From Martinezella rhizogenes (GTDB lineage Bacteria > Pseudomonadota > Alphaproteobacteria > Rhizobiales > Rhizobiaceae), in assembly GCA_013322215.1 (NCBI GenBank), contig JAAMEZ010000002.1:62001-126000 (forward strand): a stretch of DNA of 64,000 nt. The letters run 5' to 3'. The notes under the pieces are model-generated. The model saw only the letters and a program-made list of their open reading frames with translations. It made no database searches and was not told the origin of the DNA. Position numbers and translations under genes: made by a program. Positions 62,205 through 64,000 of this stretch are shown here, one piece after another. Numbering within the stretch: position 1 is the first letter of the stretch; the number at the start of each line of letters is the position of its first letter.

Positions 62205-63413
62205 TCATGTCATCGCGTTGACCATGCGATCGAGCGCGATGCGCATCTGCTCGGTTTCGCGGAAGGTGCACATGCGCAGGAAGGCTCGGGACGCATCGCC
62301 GAAGTGATATCCAGGCGCCAGGCCGACGCGGGCCGTTTCGAGGATGCGCTCGCAGAGCGCCGTCGCATCCGGTTCGCCCTGTAGCGCGAAGAAGGCGTAC
62401 ATGCCGCCGCGCGGCTTCTCCGGCAGGATCATGCCCTGTATCTTCGGCAGCTTCTCATAGGCCAGATCGAGGCCGGCCTTGATGCGTCCGCGGATTTCCG
62501 AAACCAACGGCTCGCCTTCACGCAGAGCGGCGGCGGCACCGGCCTGAACCATGGCCGAGGTGCCGCTGTTGATATATTGCGTCGTGGCGCCGAGCTGGTC
62601 GGCAATGGCAGACGGGTGCGTCAGCCAGCCGACGCGCCAGCCGGTCATCGCCCAGGCCTTGGAAAAGCTGTTGATCGCGATCACACGATCGCCATCCTCG
62701 GCCACCTGCAGGATCGACGGGGCGATGTCGCCGTCGAAATAGAGGCGGGCATAGACCTCGTCGGAGATGATCCAGATGCCGGTGCGGCGGCTGAAATCCA
62801 AGAGCGCCTGCATTTCTTCGCGCGTGGCTGTCCAGCCAGTCGGATTGGAAGGAGTCGAGAGGAAGATGGCGCGGGTGCGGGCATCGCAACGGGCAAAAAG
62901 CTTGTCGAGGTCGAGGCGCCAGTCGGTATCGAAATCGAGCGACACGGCGCGGGGCTCGCCGCCGATCAGGTGGATGGCGTTGTGGATGTTCGGCCATTGT
63001 GGCGCGACATAGACGACGTTGGTGCCGACATCGACGAGCAGTTCGAGCGCCATATAGAGCGCCTGCATGCCACCGGGCGCGACCGTCGTGCGCTCGATCG
63101 GGATGGGGCGGCCGTGCCAGTGCGTCTGATAGTCCGACAGGGCTTCGTTCAGCGTCGCGAGCCCCCGCATATTCGGAACGTAGAAGGTGGCGCCGTCGTC
63201 GAGCGTCTTCTTAGCAGCATCGCGGATGAACTCCGGCGTCACGATATCGCCTTCGCCGAACCAGAGCGGAATGACGCCGCCAAGTTCGCGGGCGCGTTTG
63301 GCCAGGACGGCGATGTTGTCGGTGCGCATGTCGCGGATCTGAGCGCGAATGCCTTCGAGGGCATCGCGGCTTGATATCGCGTTCGGCAGGTTATGCTGCG
63401 GTAGAAGAGACAA
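62205..63413 (-). CDS. Class I/II pyridoxal-phosphate aminotransferase
   Basis: The 402-aa fold-type I aminotransferase has the PLP lysine K252 in SFSKAWAMTGWRVGW, the ring-stacking and phosphate contacts TPSNPTGW, and SDEVYARLYFDG. It swaps an amino group between an amino acid and a 2-oxo acid; the amino acid is not determined by sequence. In this island an aromatic or oxindolyl amino acid is proposed. Motif 1 site D lies 115 bp upstream. It probably heads the operon with the polar amino-acid ABC genes. Confidence 0.88.
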   Translation of the reverse strand: MSLLPQHNLPNAISSRDALEGIRAQIRDMRTDNIAVLAKRARELGGVIPLWFGEGDIVTPEFIRDAAKKTLDDGATFYVPNMRGLATLNEALSDYQTHWHGRPIPIERTTVAPGGMQALYMALELLVDVGTNVVYVAPQWPNIHNAIHLIGGEPRAVSLDFDTDWRLDLDKLFARCDARTRAIFLSTPSNPTGWTATREEMQALLDFSRRTGIWIISDEVYARLYFDGDIAPSILQVAEDGDRVIAINSFSKAWAMTGWRVGWLTHPSAIADQLGATTQYINSGTSAMVQAGAAAALREGEPLVSEIRGRIKAGLDLAYEKLPKIQGMILPEKPRGGMYAFFALQGEPDATALCERILETARVGLAPGYHFGDASRAFLRMCTFRETEQMRIALDRMVNAMT

Positions 63414-63527
63414 GGAATTTCCCCTGGGAATTCGGTATTGAAGGGTTCAAACGGCCGCGGCAGCTTTCACTTGAGCAACCCCTCAATTTCGAATGGTTAT
63501 CCAAAAACAACTGCATTTCAAGGACAA

Positions 63528-63543
63528 ATTTTAAGCTTAAAAA
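63528..63543. promoter_or_regulatory. Motif 1 palindrome, site D (aminotransferase side)
   Basis: ATTTTAAGCTTAAAAA contains the perfect palindrome TTTTAAGCTTAAAA and matches the proposed consensus at 15 of 16 positions. It lies in the 194-bp gap between the aldolase and aminotransferase genes. Confidence 0.65.
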
Positions 63544-63607
63544 GTCTACCTTCCTGCTCGGTTTTCCGTTGCCCTTCCATGCGGTAACTCTCTGATAAAA
63601 ATCAGCT

Positions 63608-64000
63608 TTATTTCTTCGCTCCGCCATGTTTTCCCGCTCTTGCGGCATCGACGCCGGCAGCCAGGCTTGCACCGAGAAACATTGTGTCGCTTGCCAGCAT
63701 GAAGAAGCTTATGCCAGCTTCCGACCATGCGCCGATATCGTCCGCCGAAGGGCGGAAGATGCCGACCGCTCGGCCGGCAGACAGGGCGGTCTTTGTGATT
63801 GTGTTGATCGCCGCATCGAGCCTGTCCTTGCCCGCGGGACCCATAGCATCGATCGAGACGGAGAGATCGCCGGGGCCGATGAAGATCAGGTCGACGCCAT
63901 CGACGGCCGCGATCTCGGCGATATTGGCAAGCCCCTCGGCCGTTTCGACCTGGATGGCAAGCACGAGTTCGGCGTTGGCCTTGGCGAGGTAATCCGGAAT
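63608..64000 (-). CDS. HpcH/HpaI family aldolase (cut by window end)
   Basis: The C-terminal 130 residues of a class II pyruvate aldolase are visible; the N-terminus lies beyond 64000. The metal-binding Glu is in IQVETAEGLAN and the FIGPGDLSVSI block holds the second metal ligand (Asp) and pyruvate contacts. Such enzymes cleave 4-hydroxy-2-oxo acids to pyruvate plus an aldehyde or ketone. The open frame runs to the window edge without a start. It is on the same strand as, and upstream of, the aminotransferase. Confidence 0.87.
   Translation of the reverse strand: MPDYLAKANAELVLAIQVETAEGLANIAEIAAVDGVDLIFIGPGDLSVSIDAMGPAGKDRLDAAINTITKTALSAGRAVGIFRPSADDIGAWSEAGISFFMLASDTMFLGASLAAGVDAARAGKHGGAKK

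Overview
The window looks like chromosomal DNA of an alphaproteobacterium of the order Hyphomicrobiales, most likely a Rhizobium/Agrobacterium-type organism. The signs are high-GC coding sequence, DUF982 proteins, rhizobial intergenic repeats, and MnmA/SerA sequences of rhizobial type. No rRNA, CRISPR array, prophage or insertion sequence was seen. Identifications rest on reading protein motifs by eye; no database search was run.

Layout. 1-4956 is housekeeping: the 3' end of serA, a four-gene lipid operon (acyltransferase, CDP-diglyceride synthase-like, small membrane protein, variant CDP-alcohol phosphatidyltransferase), mnmA and a CAT-anticodon tRNA. 4957-8580 is a small-gene zone with a PilZ protein, a secreted protein and three diverged DUF982 paralogues. 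8581-31575 is mixed metabolism: TagI-like glycosylase, 2-hydroxyacid dehydrogenase, MetNIQ methionine importer, His-rich cupin, CoA transferase plus L-fuconate dehydratase, a natural MhqO-MhqD-type fusion with an MFS exporter, gamma-glutamyltransferase, glycerate kinase, OsmC, a flavin-dependent monooxygenase, LysR and SDRs. A class III nucleotide cyclase follows at 31731-32942.

32962-64000 reads as one catabolic island for indole-derived aromatics. An eight-gene minus-strand operon (42096 down to 32962) starts with a two-domain 2-aminobenzoyl-CoA monooxygenase/reductase and continues with SDR, enoyl-CoA hydratase, two acyl-CoA dehydrogenases, thioesterase, RidA and a FadB-type protein. Divergent to it is an anthranilate-CoA ligase. 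Then come a dipeptide-type ABC importer, an IorAB-type 2-oxoacid:ferredoxin oxidoreductase, an aromatic-acid MFS permease, an isatin hydrolase flanked by two phytoene-desaturase-like flavoproteins and two MarR regulators, a polar amino-acid ABC importer without an ATPase, an aminotransferase and an HpcH/HpaI aldolase cut by the window end.

Proposed logic (inference): indole or tryptophan oxidation products are taken up and converted to isatin, isatin hydrolase opens isatin to isatinate, and isatinate (a 2-oxo acid, 2-aminophenylglyoxylate) is either decarboxylated to anthranilate and activated by the ligase, or converted directly to anthraniloyl-CoA by the IorAB-type enzyme. Anthraniloyl-CoA is then dearomatised and beta-oxidised. 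Two recurring palindromic motifs in the promoter regions of this island (consensus ATTTTAAGCTTAAAAT, and CAAWATATGATWTTG overlapping a promoter -10 box) tie the scattered transcription units into one putative regulon.
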